From Micromonospora echinaurantiaca (GTDB lineage: Bacteria > Actinomycetota > Actinomycetes > Mycobacteriales > Micromonosporaceae), in the NCBI RefSeq assembly GCF_900090235.1, contig NZ_LT607750.1, positions 5,323,001 to 5,387,000 on the forward strand: a stretch of 64,000 nt of DNA, in the 5' to 3' direction. The notes below the pieces were generated by a model that did not search any database, was not told the DNA's origin, and saw nothing but the letters and a program-made list of their open reading frames with translations. Positions 13,471 to 22,239 of the stretch are shown piece after piece (within the stretch, counting starts at the first letter, position 1; the number at the start of each line of letters is the position of its first letter). The translations under genes and the position numbers were made by a program.

Positions 13471-14576
13471 CGCCGAAGGTCATCGAGGCGTACGGGGTGC
13501 GGTTACGGGAGAACCGCGCGGACGACGTCGCCGACACCGCCGCCGCCTGCGCCGACCCGTTGACCCAGCGCTTCATCTCCGGCCTGCCGTCGCCGTACAC
13601 CGAGGCGGACGCCCGCTGGTGGGTCACCGAGGGGGCGCCCGCGGCCTGGGCCAGCGGCGGGGCCGCCTACGTGGTGGCGGACCCGGACACCGACCGGCTG
13701 CTCGGCGCGGTCGGGCTGAGCCACCCGGTGCCCTACCGGAGCGAGGCCGAGATCGGCTACTGGGTGGCGCCGTGGGCGCGCGGGCGGGGCGTGGCCACCG
13801 CGGCGACCCGGGCGCTGGCGGAGCACGCGTTCGCCACCGGGACCGCCCGGCTGGAACTGTTCACCCACGAGGAGAACACCGCCAGCCAGCGGGTCGCGCT
13901 GGCCGCCGGCTTCCGCCCCGAGGGCGTACGCCGGGACGCCAGCCCGGTCCGCGGCGGCGGCCGGCATGACCTGCTCGCCTGGGTACGCCTCGCCGTCGAC
14001 CCGCCCGGACCGGCCCCGCGCCCGCTGCCCGACCTGCCCGACGGCCGGCTCACCGACGGCGTGGTGACCCTGCGCCGGCTGGCCCCGGACGACGCGGACC
14101 TGATGTTCCGGCTGCACACGCTGCCCGAGGTGGTGGCGAACCAGGCACCACCGGTGCCGCCCACCCGGGAGGCGACCGAGCGGCGCTGCCGGCTGGCGGA
14201 GAGCGGCTGGCTGACCGGCGTCATCGCGCGGCTGCTGATCGTCGACGCGGCCACCGGCGAGCCGCTCGGCAGTTGCGGGCTGTCGTACACCGACCTGCCG
14301 GCGGGCGAGGCGAGCCTCGGCTACGCGTTGCTGCCGGCGGCGCGCGGCCGGGGTCTCGCCACCCGGGCGGTCCGGCTGCTCGCCGGCTGGGCGTTCGGGC
14401 CGGTCGGGATCGCCCGGCTGACCGCCGGCACCATGCCCGACAACATCGCCTCGCACCGGGTGCTGGAGAAGGTCGGCTTCCGCCGCGAGGGGCTGCTGCG
14501 CGGGCGGCTGCCCGGGCTGGCCGGGACCCGGATCGACGACCTGGTCTTCGGCCTGCTGCCGGACGAGCTGCGCTGA
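13467..14576 (+). CDS. Second double-domain GNAT acetyltransferase
   Basis: This 369-residue protein again has two GNAT domains (about 1-175 and 185-369), with acetyl-CoA loops WARGRGVATAATRAL and AARGRGLATRAVRLL and the typical NIASHRVLEKVGFRREG tail. Its GTG start at 13467 overlaps the stop of the preceding double-GNAT gene. The pair therefore encodes four GNAT modules in one transcription unit. It has diverged from its neighbour: the RWTTVP motif is replaced by QRFISGLPSPYTE. Targets are unknown. It ends convergent with hpf. Confidence 0.85.
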   Translation: MTPKVIEAYGVRLRENRADDVADTAAACADPLTQRFISGLPSPYTEADARWWVTEGAPAAWASGGAAYVVADPDTDRLLGAVGLSHPVPYRSEAEIGYWVAPWARGRGVATAATRALAEHAFATGTARLELFTHEENTASQRVALAAGFRPEGVRRDASPVRGGGRHDLLAWVRLAVDPPGPAPRPLPDLPDGRLTDGVVTLRRLAPDDADLMFRLHTLPEVVANQAPPVPPTREATERRCRLAESGWLTGVIARLLIVDAATGEPLGSCGLSYTDLPAGEASLGYALLPAARGRGLATRAVRLLAGWAFGPVGIARLTAGTMPDNIASHRVLEKVGFRREGLLRGRLPGLAGTRIDDLVFGLLPDELR

Positions 14577-14697
14577 CCCGCGCGGTCTGGTCCACGCGCG
14601 CTGGCCTGCGCTGGCCCGGCGATCGACGCCGATGGCGACCCGGTCGACCAGGACGCCGGCGACCAGCGCCTGACGCGCGAGGCCGTCCGGGTGGCCG

Positions 14698-14729
14698 GTC
14701 GTGGTGGCGGTCGGTGCCGCCACCACGAC
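14698..14729. terminator. Bidirectional terminator between GNAT pair and hpf
   Basis: Arms 14698-14710 (GTCGTGGTGGCGG) and 14717-14729 pair perfectly with a 6-nt loop, lying between the stops of the convergent GNAT and hpf genes. Confidence 0.75.
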
Positions 14730-14742
14730 GGCGCTCGACCCG

Positions 14743-15390
14743 TCAGATGGCCAGCGAGATGATCCCGTAGTCGTAGGCGTGCCGGCGGTAGACGACGCTC
14801 GGCCGGCCGGACTCCTTGTCCTGGAACAGGTAGAAGTCGTGGCCGACGAGTTCCATCTGGAACAGCGCGTCGTCGACGGTCATCGGCTCGGCGGGGTGCA
14901 CCTTCTCCCGCGCGATGTGCCAGGGCTGGTCGTCGTACTCCTCCTCGGCGTCGACCCGTTCCGCGACCGCGGTGGCGGTCGCCGCGCTGGCGCCGTTCAC
15001 CGGCGCCGACAGCGGCGGCGCGTCGAGGTCCGCCACGGGCAGGCCGGCGGTGGCTGCGGCCACGGAGAGCGGCGCGTGCCGGCCCCGGTGGACGCGGCGG
15101 CGGTCGGCCGCCCGGCGCAACCGGGTGTCGAGCTTGGCGATCGCCGCGTCGAGCGCGCTGTAGAAGTCGTTCGTGCAGGCCTCGGCCCGGATCACCGGGC
15201 CACGCGAGACGCACGTTATCTCCACTCGCTGGCAGTGGTCCGCCTGACGCGGGTTGCGCTCGTGGAACAGCTCCACATCGACACGAATGAGTTTGTGATC
15301 GTAGCGTTCGATCTTCGCGAGTTTCTCCGCGACGTGCACCCGGTAATGGTCGGGAACTTCGACGTTCCGGCCCTTGACCACGATGTCCAC
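14743..15390 (-). CDS. hpf: Ribosome hibernation-promoting factor, long form
   Basis: Long HPF dimerises 70S ribosomes into inactive 100S particles during stress or stationary phase. The 215-residue product has the S30AE/RaiA domain at residues 1-100 (MDIVVKGRNVEVPDHYRVHV, CTNDFYSALDAAIAKLDTRL), an Ala-rich linker, and the C-terminal dimerisation domain (AREKVHPAEPMTVDDALFQM, HDFYLFQDKESGRPSVVYRR). The GTG at 15390 has an almost ideal AAGGAGGTCAC ribosome binding site. A possible stress-sigma promoter is noted upstream. It is unlinked from comF by a 246-bp gap. Confidence 0.96.
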   Translation of the reverse strand: MDIVVKGRNVEVPDHYRVHVAEKLAKIERYDHKLIRVDVELFHERNPRQADHCQRVEITCVSRGPVIRAEACTNDFYSALDAAIAKLDTRLRRAADRRRVHRGRHAPLSVAAATAGLPVADLDAPPLSAPVNGASAATATAVAERVDAEEEYDDQPWHIAREKVHPAEPMTVDDALFQMELVGHDFYLFQDKESGRPSVVYRRHAYDYGIISLAI

Positions 15391-15519
15391 GTGACCTCCT
15401 TGCTCGGATGGTCGTTCGATCCGGCATCCGGTCGCACGCCCCGGGGAGGCCCCACTCGGCGTCGACCGGTCGATACGGCTACGCCTCCTTTCACCGCCGG
15501 GGGCGGGTGGGAAGACCTC

Positions 15520-15544
15520 CTACCCCCGACAGCCAAACGCTAAC
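15520..15544 (-). promoter_or_regulatory. Possible stress (SigB-like) promoter of hpf
   Basis: On the minus strand GTTA (15544-15541) and GGGTAG (15525-15520) are separated by 15 nt, which fits the actinobacterial stress sigma pattern GnnT-N14-16-GGGTAC/T except for the last base being G. It would give a leader of roughly 120 nt before hpf. This is pattern reading only. Confidence 0.3.
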
Positions 15545-15636
15545 TCCTGTTCAGGGCACAGTCACCCCTGGTTGCCGAGACGGCTCAGGAATTTTCACAG
15601 CTCGTACACCATCGGGTGAAACGGAAACACGAAGGG

Positions 15637-16341
15637 TTACGACTGTTGCCGTTTCTCGGTCGCCGCGAGCACCGCCGCTACGGTGGGTGACCGGCCGGAC
15701 GCGGCCAGCACCCGGCTCACCGCGGCGATCGTCGCGCCGGTGGTGACGATGTCGTCCAGCACCACCACCGCGGCGCCCGGCGGTGCCGGTGCCGCCCGGC
15801 GGCGCAGCCGGAACGCCGATTCGGCCGCCGCCGCCCGGCCCGCGCTGTCCAGCGTCACCGAGTCCGGGCGGGGCAGGGCGCGCAGCGGGCGGGAGACCCG
15901 CACCGGCCAGCCGGCCCGCCGCAGCCGGTGCGCACAGTGCCGGGCCAGCCGGCCGAGGTGGTCGCCGTAGCGGGCCCGGGCCGCCGCGGCGGTGTCCGGC
16001 ACCGGCACCAGCGCCACCGGGCGCACCCCGCCGAGCGCGGTCGCCACCACCTCGGCGAGCAGTCCGCCCAGCGGTCGGGCCAGCCCGTGCCGGCCGTGCT
16101 CCTTGTACGCCAGCAGCGTCTCCCGCAGCGGCCCGGCGTACGGGCCGAGGGCGACGCAGGGCGGCAGGCCCGGCGGGGCGGGCGTGGGCTGCGCCGGGCG
16201 GGGTCGCAGCGCCTGCAACAGCCCGGCGCACTCCGGGCACACCCCGTGCCGCAGGCCGGGCCGGTGTTCCCGGCAGCCCGCGCAGTCGGCGGGCAGCACC
16301 AGGTCGGCGAGGTCCGCCCAGAGCGCGCCGACGTCCCGCAC
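15637..16341 (-). CDS. ComF family phosphoribosyltransferase-like protein
   Basis: A 234-residue protein with an N-terminal zinc-finger pattern (CAGC near residue 20 and CPEC near 35) and a type I phosphoribosyltransferase domain whose PRPP loop reads VVVLDDIVTTGATIAAV. This is the ComF layout; in competent bacteria it helps single-stranded DNA uptake, while in actinobacteria its role is unclear and DNA repair or nucleotide metabolism is possible. The GTG at 16341 lies 5 bp after the lpqB stop, so it is the last gene of the mtrA-mtrB-lpqB-comF run, as in mycobacteria. Confidence 0.9.
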   Translation of the reverse strand: MRDVGALWADLADLVLPADCAGCREHRPGLRHGVCPECAGLLQALRPRPAQPTPAPPGLPPCVALGPYAGPLRETLLAYKEHGRHGLARPLGGLLAEVVATALGGVRPVALVPVPDTAAAARARYGDHLGRLARHCAHRLRRAGWPVRVSRPLRALPRPDSVTLDSAGRAAAAESAFRLRRRAAPAPPGAAVVVLDDIVTTGATIAAVSRVLAASGRSPTVAAVLAATEKRQQS

Positions 16342-16346
16342 CGGGA

Positions 16347-18152
16347 TCAGTAGAGGAAGAAGGGCGCGGTCGGGTTGCCGGACCGGTTTCCGGTCGGCTC
16401 CGGGCTGACGTTGAGCACCTGATCCGACTGGATTCGCGACGAGCCGCTGTAGGACACCCCGTTGGCCTCGTACATCACCGCGCTGGGCTGCGGTGCCGCC
16501 GGGTTGACCGGGTACGCCGCCAGGTGGGTCACCTTGGCGCCCAGCTTCTCCTGCAGCGGGGTCTGCCGGGCGCCGTCGATGCTGACGTCGTAGACCGCCG
16601 GTCGGTCGGCCGAACCGCCCACCACCAGCCGGTCCTCACCGGCCCAGTCGACCGCCGAGAGCGCGGTCAGCGAGGTGAACACCTTCCGCGTCGGCCCGAC
16701 GGTGACGCTGTCGTCGTCCAGGTCGACGGCGGCCACGTAGAGCCCGCCGCCGACGATGAGCGCGATCCGCTGACCGTCCAGCGACGCCGCCACGGCGGTG
16801 ACCGCCCCGGTCACGCCGTTGAGCTGCACCCTGCTCATCCGCACGTCCCGGTCCACCTCGAAGAGGTGGAGGTTCCCGTCGGCCACCACCAGCCCGCGCG
16901 GCTTCAGCGGGTCGAGCGTACGCAGCCAGACCGGCCGGCCCATCGCGTTGTGCGCGGGCCCCTTACGCAGGTCGGTCAGCGGGGCGGCGCCGCTGCCGAC
17001 GGCCAGCCGCTGCCGCTTGTCCGAACCGGTGACCACCAGCGCGGCCAGCGTCCAGTCGTTGATCCGGTCGAAGTTGGCCGACACCACGTTGCGGTTGTCC
17101 TCCGCGGCCAGCGGCACCGTCCCGGGATCCCCCACCACGGCGAGCGGGTGCACCGCGCCGTCGTACACGCAGAACCGGTGCGGGTTCTGCGCCAGCTCGT
17201 AGACCGGGTTGGCCCGCCGCTGGCCGGCCAGGTCGACCACCCGGCGGGACTGGTTCTGCACCTTCAGCTCCACCTGGCCGTCGAGGTTCGGCAGCGACCA
17301 GGCCAGCTGGGTGGCGAACTGGTCCAGCCGCTCCTCGTCGTTGGCGGGCAGCGCCAGGTTGACCTCCCACCGGTCGGCGCTCCCGGTGGCGTTGTTGATC
17401 AGCTCGGTGCGGTCCGGCAGCGGGACGACCGCCGTGCGCAGCCAGTCGGACGGGCCGCCGATCAGCCACCGGACCACCTCGGTCACCTGCCGCTCCTCCG
17501 GCACCGCCTCGGGCAGGTAGCGCAGGTCGGGCACCAGTCGGGCGCGGTCCGAGCTCCAGAAGTAGACCGAGGACTCCTTGTAGTACTGCGCCAGCGCCAC
17601 GTCGCTGAGCAGCAGCACGTTCGGCGGGTCCTGCACGTACAGGCCGGCCTGCTCGACGTCGCCCTGCCCGGGGAGGGCCGCGCTGACCAGCTTGAACTCG
17701 TAGCTCCGCTCGGTGGCCACCGGGGACACCAGCGTGCCGTTCGCCCGCAGCACGCCGACCTGCTGGACGTTGATGGTCACCTTCGTGCTGTCGACGTCGG
17801 GAGTGATCACCGGGTCGTCGGTCAGCCGCACCACGGTGAGGGTGATCTCGCTGCCCTGCCTCTCCTGGAGGCGGTGGTGCTGCCGCGGGTCGATGTACTC
17901 CTTCACCCGCTCGTACGCGCGGTCCGGCTCGCCCGCGGCGGCGGCCAGGAAGTTGTTCACGAACGTCTGCGCGTTGCTTCCGGCGGCCGCCCGGGTCGGC
18001 GGCTGCACACTGCCGCCGCTGACGGACCCGGCCTCGGCCGTGGAGACCCGGCGCTCCACCTCGACGTCGGTGCTGGCCGGGATGCCGCAGCCGGTCAACC
18101 CGAGGGCGAGCAGTGCGACGCCGGCGACGCCGGTCAACCGGGCATGCCTCAC
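16347..18152 (-). CDS. lpqB: Lipoprotein LpqB, MtrAB accessory protein
   Basis: LpqB is an extracytoplasmic lipoprotein that binds the sensor MtrB and modulates MtrA phosphorylation. The 601-residue product begins with a lipoprotein signal peptide whose lipobox is LTGC (cysteine at about residue 22), then a GerMN-type domain (about 170-310) and a C-terminal beta-propeller-like half (VYDGAVHPLAVVGDPGTVPL onward). The GTG start at 18152 overlaps the mtrB stop by 4 bp, showing tight coupling. Gene order mtrA-mtrB-lpqB is diagnostic. Confidence 0.97.
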   Translation of the reverse strand: MRHARLTGVAGVALLALGLTGCGIPASTDVEVERRVSTAEAGSVSGGSVQPPTRAAAGSNAQTFVNNFLAAAAGEPDRAYERVKEYIDPRQHHRLQERQGSEITLTVVRLTDDPVITPDVDSTKVTINVQQVGVLRANGTLVSPVATERSYEFKLVSAALPGQGDVEQAGLYVQDPPNVLLLSDVALAQYYKESSVYFWSSDRARLVPDLRYLPEAVPEERQVTEVVRWLIGGPSDWLRTAVVPLPDRTELINNATGSADRWEVNLALPANDEERLDQFATQLAWSLPNLDGQVELKVQNQSRRVVDLAGQRRANPVYELAQNPHRFCVYDGAVHPLAVVGDPGTVPLAAEDNRNVVSANFDRINDWTLAALVVTGSDKRQRLAVGSGAAPLTDLRKGPAHNAMGRPVWLRTLDPLKPRGLVVADGNLHLFEVDRDVRMSRVQLNGVTGAVTAVAASLDGQRIALIVGGGLYVAAVDLDDDSVTVGPTRKVFTSLTALSAVDWAGEDRLVVGGSADRPAVYDVSIDGARQTPLQEKLGAKVTHLAAYPVNPAAPQPSAVMYEANGVSYSGSSRIQSDQVLNVSPEPTGNRSGNPTAPFFLY

Positions 18153-19915
18153 GACCGCGCCTCCGCCCGCTCCCCGGCCGACCCGTCACCGGCCGGCGCC
18201 GGCGTGATCGCCAACGCGCCCCCGGCACCCGGGCCGATGGCCAGCAGCCCGCCGTCGCGCGGACCGCCGAACGGCAGGGCCGCGTCGGCCGGCACCAGGC
18301 GCAGCGGGGAGGTGGTGAGCCGGTCGCCGGCGCGGGCCGGCAGGGTGAGCCGGAACTGGGCGCCCTGCCCCGGCGCGCCCCAGGCCTCCAGCCAGCCGCC
18401 GTGCAGCCGGGCGTCCTCCAGGCTGATCGACAGCCCGAGCCCGGTACCGCCGGTCTGCCGCGCCCGGGACGGGTCGGCCCGCCAGAACCGGTTGAAGACC
18501 AGCTTCTCCTCGCCCGGCTTGAGCCCCACCCCGCGGTCGCGGACGGTGATCGCCACCGCTGTCTCGTCCGCGCCCAGGGTGATCACCACCGGCTTGCCCT
18601 CGCCGTGCTCGACGGCGTTGCCGACCAGGTTGCGCAGCACCCGCTCGACCCGGCGCGGATCCACCTCGGCGATCACCGGGGCGGCCGGCACGTCCAGCTC
18701 GATGGCCACCCCGACCCGCTCGGCCAGCCCGGCCAGCCGGTCGGCGACCCGGTGCACCACCGGCACCAGGTCGGTCGGCTCGGCGTCGAGCATGGCGAAG
18801 CCGGCGTCGAAGCGGCTGATCTCCAGCAGGTCGGTGAGCAGTTCCTCGAACCGGTCCAGCTCGGCCTGGAGCAGCTCGGCGCTGCGGGCGACCGCCGGGT
18901 CGAACTCGTCGCGCTCCGCGAAGATCAGGTCGGCCGCCATCCGGACCGTGGTCAGCGGCGTACGCAGCTCGTGCGACACGTCCGAGGTGAACCGACGCTG
19001 CAACCGGGACATCTCCTCCAGCCGGAGGATCTGCCGTTGCAGGTTGGTGGCCATCTGGTTGAAGGACGCGGCGAGCAGCGCCAGGTCGTCCTCGCCGTTG
19101 ACCGCCATCCGCTGGTCGAGCAGCCCGGCGGAGAGCCGCTGCGCGGTCCGGGCGGCCACCCGGACCGGGGTCACCACCAGCCGGGTGACCAGCGCGGCCA
19201 GCAGCCCGAGCAGCAGCACCAGGGCGACCCCGGTGGCCGCCACGGTGGTCCGGGCGTCGGCGGCGGCGGCGTCCTGCCGGGCCAGCGGTACGAAGTAGTA
19301 GATCTCGATCTGGCCGAAATCGGTCGGCACCGGCGAGCCGTACACCAGGTACTTCGTGCGCTCGCCGGTGAGCGTGCCGGTGCGGATCTGCTTGGCCACG
19401 TTGCCGTCGGCGACCGCGGCCCGCAGCTCCGGGCTGATCAGCGGCCGGACGTCGATCGCCGGCGCGCTGCGGGTCTGCAGGATGCCGGGATGGTCGTCGG
19501 CGGTGATCGCCACCACCACGCCGCTGGTCTGCTGCGGGTCACCGCCGGCCAGGTAGTTGACGGTGCCCTCGATGGTGTTCTGGAGCTGGGCCTCCTGCGG
19601 CTGGCTGAAGAGCGAGACCTGCTTGGCGGTGTAGTCCGCCCCGCTGGTCAGCCGCAGCCGCGCGTCGGTGACCGCGTTCTCCAGCAGGATGTCGGTGATC
19701 TTGTTGGCGATCACGTACGCGAACCCGCCCACCAGCAGGCTGGAGGCCACCAGGGTGATGGTCACCACCCGCAGCTGCAACGAGCGCCGCCAGGTCTGGT
19801 GCAGCCCGGCGAGCAGCCGGGCACCGCGGGCGGCGAGCCCACGCCACAGCTCCCACGCGGCGCCACGGCGGCGGGGAGCTGCTGACGGGGAGTCCTGGAC
19901 CGGGGAGGTGACCAC
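18149..19915 (-). CDS. mtrB: Sensor histidine kinase MtrB
   Basis: MtrB is the membrane sensor for MtrA, which controls cell-wall metabolism and division. The 588-residue protein has a first membrane helix at about residues 47-67, an extracytoplasmic sensor region to about 220, a second helix (GVALVLLLGLLAALVTRLVV), a HAMP domain, the phosphoacceptor box SDVSHELRTPL (His near 313), the N box NLVGNAVEH and G box GGTGLGLSI. A Gly/Ala-rich tail follows the kinase domain. The GTG at 19915 lies 12 bp after the mtrA stop; no good ribosome binding site is seen, so coupling to mtrA is likely. Confidence 0.97.
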   Translation of the reverse strand: MVTSPVQDSPSAAPRRRGAAWELWRGLAARGARLLAGLHQTWRRSLQLRVVTITLVASSLLVGGFAYVIANKITDILLENAVTDARLRLTSGADYTAKQVSLFSQPQEAQLQNTIEGTVNYLAGGDPQQTSGVVVAITADDHPGILQTRSAPAIDVRPLISPELRAAVADGNVAKQIRTGTLTGERTKYLVYGSPVPTDFGQIEIYYFVPLARQDAAAADARTTVAATGVALVLLLGLLAALVTRLVVTPVRVAARTAQRLSAGLLDQRMAVNGEDDLALLAASFNQMATNLQRQILRLEEMSRLQRRFTSDVSHELRTPLTTVRMAADLIFAERDEFDPAVARSAELLQAELDRFEELLTDLLEISRFDAGFAMLDAEPTDLVPVVHRVADRLAGLAERVGVAIELDVPAAPVIAEVDPRRVERVLRNLVGNAVEHGEGKPVVITLGADETAVAITVRDRGVGLKPGEEKLVFNRFWRADPSRARQTGGTGLGLSISLEDARLHGGWLEAWGAPGQGAQFRLTLPARAGDRLTTSPLRLVPADAALPFGGPRDGGLLAIGPGAGGALAITPAPAGDGSAGERAEARS

Positions 19916-19927
19916 AGTAGGACCAGG

Positions 19928-20617
19928 CTATCCGGTCCCCGCCTTGTAGCCCACGCCGCGAACCGTGAGGATGATTTCCGGCCGCTCGGGATCCGGCTCG
20001 ATCTTGGCGCGCAGCCGCTGCACGTGCACGTTGACCAGCCGGGTGTCCGCCGCGTGCCGGTAGCCCCAGACCTGCTCCAGCAGCACCTCGCGGGTGAACA
20101 CCTGGCGCGGCTTGCGGGCCAGCGCGACCAGCAGGTCGAACTCCAGCGGGGTGAGCTTCACCTCCTCGCCGTTGCGGCTCACCGTGTGCGCCGGGACGTC
20201 GATGGTGATCTGGTTGCCGGGCGGCCCGATGGTCAGCATCTCCGGGGCGGCGTCCTCGCCACGGCGCAGCCGGGCGCGCATCCGGGCGACCAGTTCCTTG
20301 GGCTTGAACGGCTTCACCACGTAGTCGTCGGCGCCGGACTCCAGGCCGAGGACCACGTCGACGGTGTCGCTCTTGGCGGTCAGCATGACGATCGGAACGC
20401 CCGATTCGGCGCGGATCGACCGTGCGACGTCAATACCACTCATACCGGGCAACATCAGGTCGAGCAGCACGATGTCGGGCCGATTGTCGCGGAAGGCGGC
20501 CAAGGCCCGCTCCCCGTCGGCCACGAACGAGGGCAGGAAACCCTCGCTGCGCAGGACGATGCCGAGCATCTCGGCGAGCGCTGGGTCGTCGTCGACCACC
20601 AGTACCCGGGCTCTCAT
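19928..20617 (-). CDS. mtrA: Response regulator MtrA
   Basis: MtrA is an OmpR-family regulator needed for division and envelope control in actinobacteria. The 229-residue protein has the receiver domain with acidic pocket DDD (9-11), phosphorylation site Asp53 (LLDLMLPG) and Lys in VKPFKPKELVARMRA, then a winged-helix DNA-binding domain with the transactivation/recognition segment RHAADTRLVNVHVQRLRAKI. ATG at 20617 lacks a clear ribosome binding site. It heads the mtrA-mtrB-lpqB-comF operon and is divergent from the membrane-protein operon at 20.8 kb. Confidence 0.98.
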   Translation of the reverse strand: MRARVLVVDDDPALAEMLGIVLRSEGFLPSFVADGERALAAFRDNRPDIVLLDLMLPGMSGIDVARSIRAESGVPIVMLTAKSDTVDVVLGLESGADDYVVKPFKPKELVARMRARLRRGEDAAPEMLTIGPPGNQITIDVPAHTVSRNGEEVKLTPLEFDLLVALARKPRQVFTREVLLEQVWGYRHAADTRLVNVHVQRLRAKIEPDPERPEIILTVRGVGYKAGTG

Positions 20618-20818
20618 GGGATTAATATTCCATCCCCGTTCAGTTCGGTGGGATCCACGTCACCCGGCACGGTACTGCCGCGGGACGCCGTCGCCCAGCA
20701 ACCGGCCCCCGGACGACACCGCCCGGCGTGCGGGTCCACCTCGGCGGACCGCGCGTGACACCATGATCCCCGCGTGCGCCCTCACGCGCCACCACCGTTC
20801 GTCCCGTCAGGAGTACGC

Positions 20819-21661
20819 GTGCCCGACGCCGGCCCGACCGCCGTGCTCCCGCGTCGTCCGCTCACCGTCGGTGAGCTGCTCGACTCGGCGGTCCTGCTGC
20901 TGCGCGACCACGCCCGGGTGCTGGTCCCGTTCGCCGCGCTGCTGGCCGCCGGCGAACAGCTGCTGCTCCTGCCGGTACGCCTGGCCGCCGGCACCGACCA
21001 GCCCGTCTGGTTCGCGGAGTTCGGCCGGTTCGGCTGGTACTGGCTGCTGCTGGTCATCGGCGCGGCGACCGAGGCGATGATCATCATGGTGCTCGGCAAT
21101 CCCGCCGCGCGGGCCGCCGGGGCGGCGCTGCTCGGCCGCCGGGCCGGCGCCCGGGAACTGCTCCGCCCCGCCGGGGCGCGCTGGGGAGGGACCCTGCTCC
21201 TGGTGCCGGTGGTCGGGGCGGTGATGACCACCGCCGCCCTGCTCGGGCCCACCTGGATCATCGGTTTCGCCCTGCTCGGCGCGGTGGCTCCGGCGCTGGT
21301 CGTGGACCGGGTCCATCCGCTGCGCGCCCCGCTGCGCTCGGCCACGCTGGCGGTCCGCGCCGGGGGCCGGGCCGGCGCCGTCCGGCTGCTCGGCTACCTC
21401 GCCTGGTGGCTGGTCCGGGTCGGCCTCGGGGTGGGCGTCTACTACGGGCTGGACGGGCTCGACCTGCTGCCCGAGACGTGGCAGATCCCGGTCTCGCTGC
21501 TCATCTGGGCGGGCGTGAACAGCGTCGCGTATCCGGCCATCGCCTGCCTGGACGCGGTGGTCCACCTGGAGACCCGGATCCGCACCGAGGGGCTGGACAT
21601 CCTGCTCGCCCGGGCACCGGCCGGCACGCCGGACGCCGCACTGCTGGCGGCCCTGCGATGA
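20819..21661 (+). CDS. Integral membrane protein heading the MoxR/DUF58 operon
   Basis: A 280-residue polytopic membrane protein with about six hydrophobic helices (for example ARVLVPFAALLAAGEQLLLL and TWIIGFALLGAVAPALVV). The opening LTVGELLDSAVLLLRDHARV resembles proteins with a glycerophosphodiester-phosphodiesterase-type membrane domain, but no catalytic part is present, so I do not assign a function. The GTG at 20819 is chosen because AGGAG lies 5 nt upstream; the earlier GTG at 20774 lacks one. The next gene starts in its stop codon (ATGA), and five genes are chained this way to 25992. Confidence 0.75.
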   Translation: MPDAGPTAVLPRRPLTVGELLDSAVLLLRDHARVLVPFAALLAAGEQLLLLPVRLAAGTDQPVWFAEFGRFGWYWLLLVIGAATEAMIIMVLGNPAARAAGAALLGRRAGARELLRPAGARWGGTLLLVPVVGAVMTTAALLGPTWIIGFALLGAVAPALVVDRVHPLRAPLRSATLAVRAGGRAGAVRLLGYLAWWLVRVGLGVGVYYGLDGLDLLPETWQIPVSLLIWAGVNSVAYPAIACLDAVVHLETRIRTEGLDILLARAPAGTPDAALLAALR

Positions 21662-22239
21662 GTTTCAGCCGGTGGTGGACCGAGACCACGGCGTCCCTCG
21701 GCGACCGCGTACCGCTGCCGCTGGCCGCGCTGCTGCTGGTGCTCGCGGCGGCGACGATCGCTGTCGCCTGGTACACCTACCCGGCCTGGGTGCCCCGCCG
21801 GTTGCCCCGGCTGCGCCGACGCAAGGCACGCCGGGAGCGCCCGCGCCCGGCGACCGCCGCCGCGCCGGCCGTGCCGGCCGCCCGGGAGCCGGTCGACGAG
21901 CCACCGGCCGCCGTCCACCTGTCCCTGGCCGACCGGCTGGCCGCCGAGGGCCGCTACGCCGAGGCGGTCCGCGAACGGCTGCGCGGGATGCTCCGCGAAC
22001 TGGTCACCCGCCGGATGGTGCGGGTGCGCTCCGGGATGACCGTCACCGAGGTGATCGCCGCGGCGAGTGAGCACCACCCGCCGGCCGGCCCGCCGCTGCG
22101 CGCGGCCGGCGCGATCTTCTCCGAACTCTGGTACGCCGAGCGCCCCGCCACCGCCGAGCACGACCGTCGGATGCGGGAGCACGCCGGCGACCTGCACCGG
22201 GCGCTGGCCGAGCCGGCCGAGCGGGAGGACCGGCCGTGA
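21658..22239 (+). CDS. DUF4129 domain-containing membrane protein
   Basis: A 193-residue protein with one membrane helix near the N-terminus (LPLAALLLVLAAATIAVAWY), a basic linker, and a cytoplasmic DUF4129 domain (ADRLAAEGRYAEAVRERLRG, MTVTEVIAAA, FSELWYAERPATAEHDRRM). DUF4129 proteins occur with MoxR and DUF58 genes and are thought to act in the same envelope-associated system, sometimes fused to transglutaminase domains; this one is not. The ATG at 21658 overlaps the previous stop, and the next gene overlaps its stop by GTGA. Confidence 0.88.
   Translation: MSFSRWWTETTASLGDRVPLPLAALLLVLAAATIAVAWYTYPAWVPRRLPRLRRRKARRERPRPATAAAPAVPAAREPVDEPPAAVHLSLADRLAAEGRYAEAVRERLRGMLRELVTRRMVRVRSGMTVTEVIAAASEHHPPAGPPLRAAGAIFSELWYAERPATAEHDRRMREHAGDLHRALAEPAEREDRP

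Noticed and set aside
18149..19915. Long + strand frames over mtrB/lpqB (up to 1171 codons)
   Set aside because: They are shadows of mtrB, lpqB and comF, which carry all expected family motifs and order.
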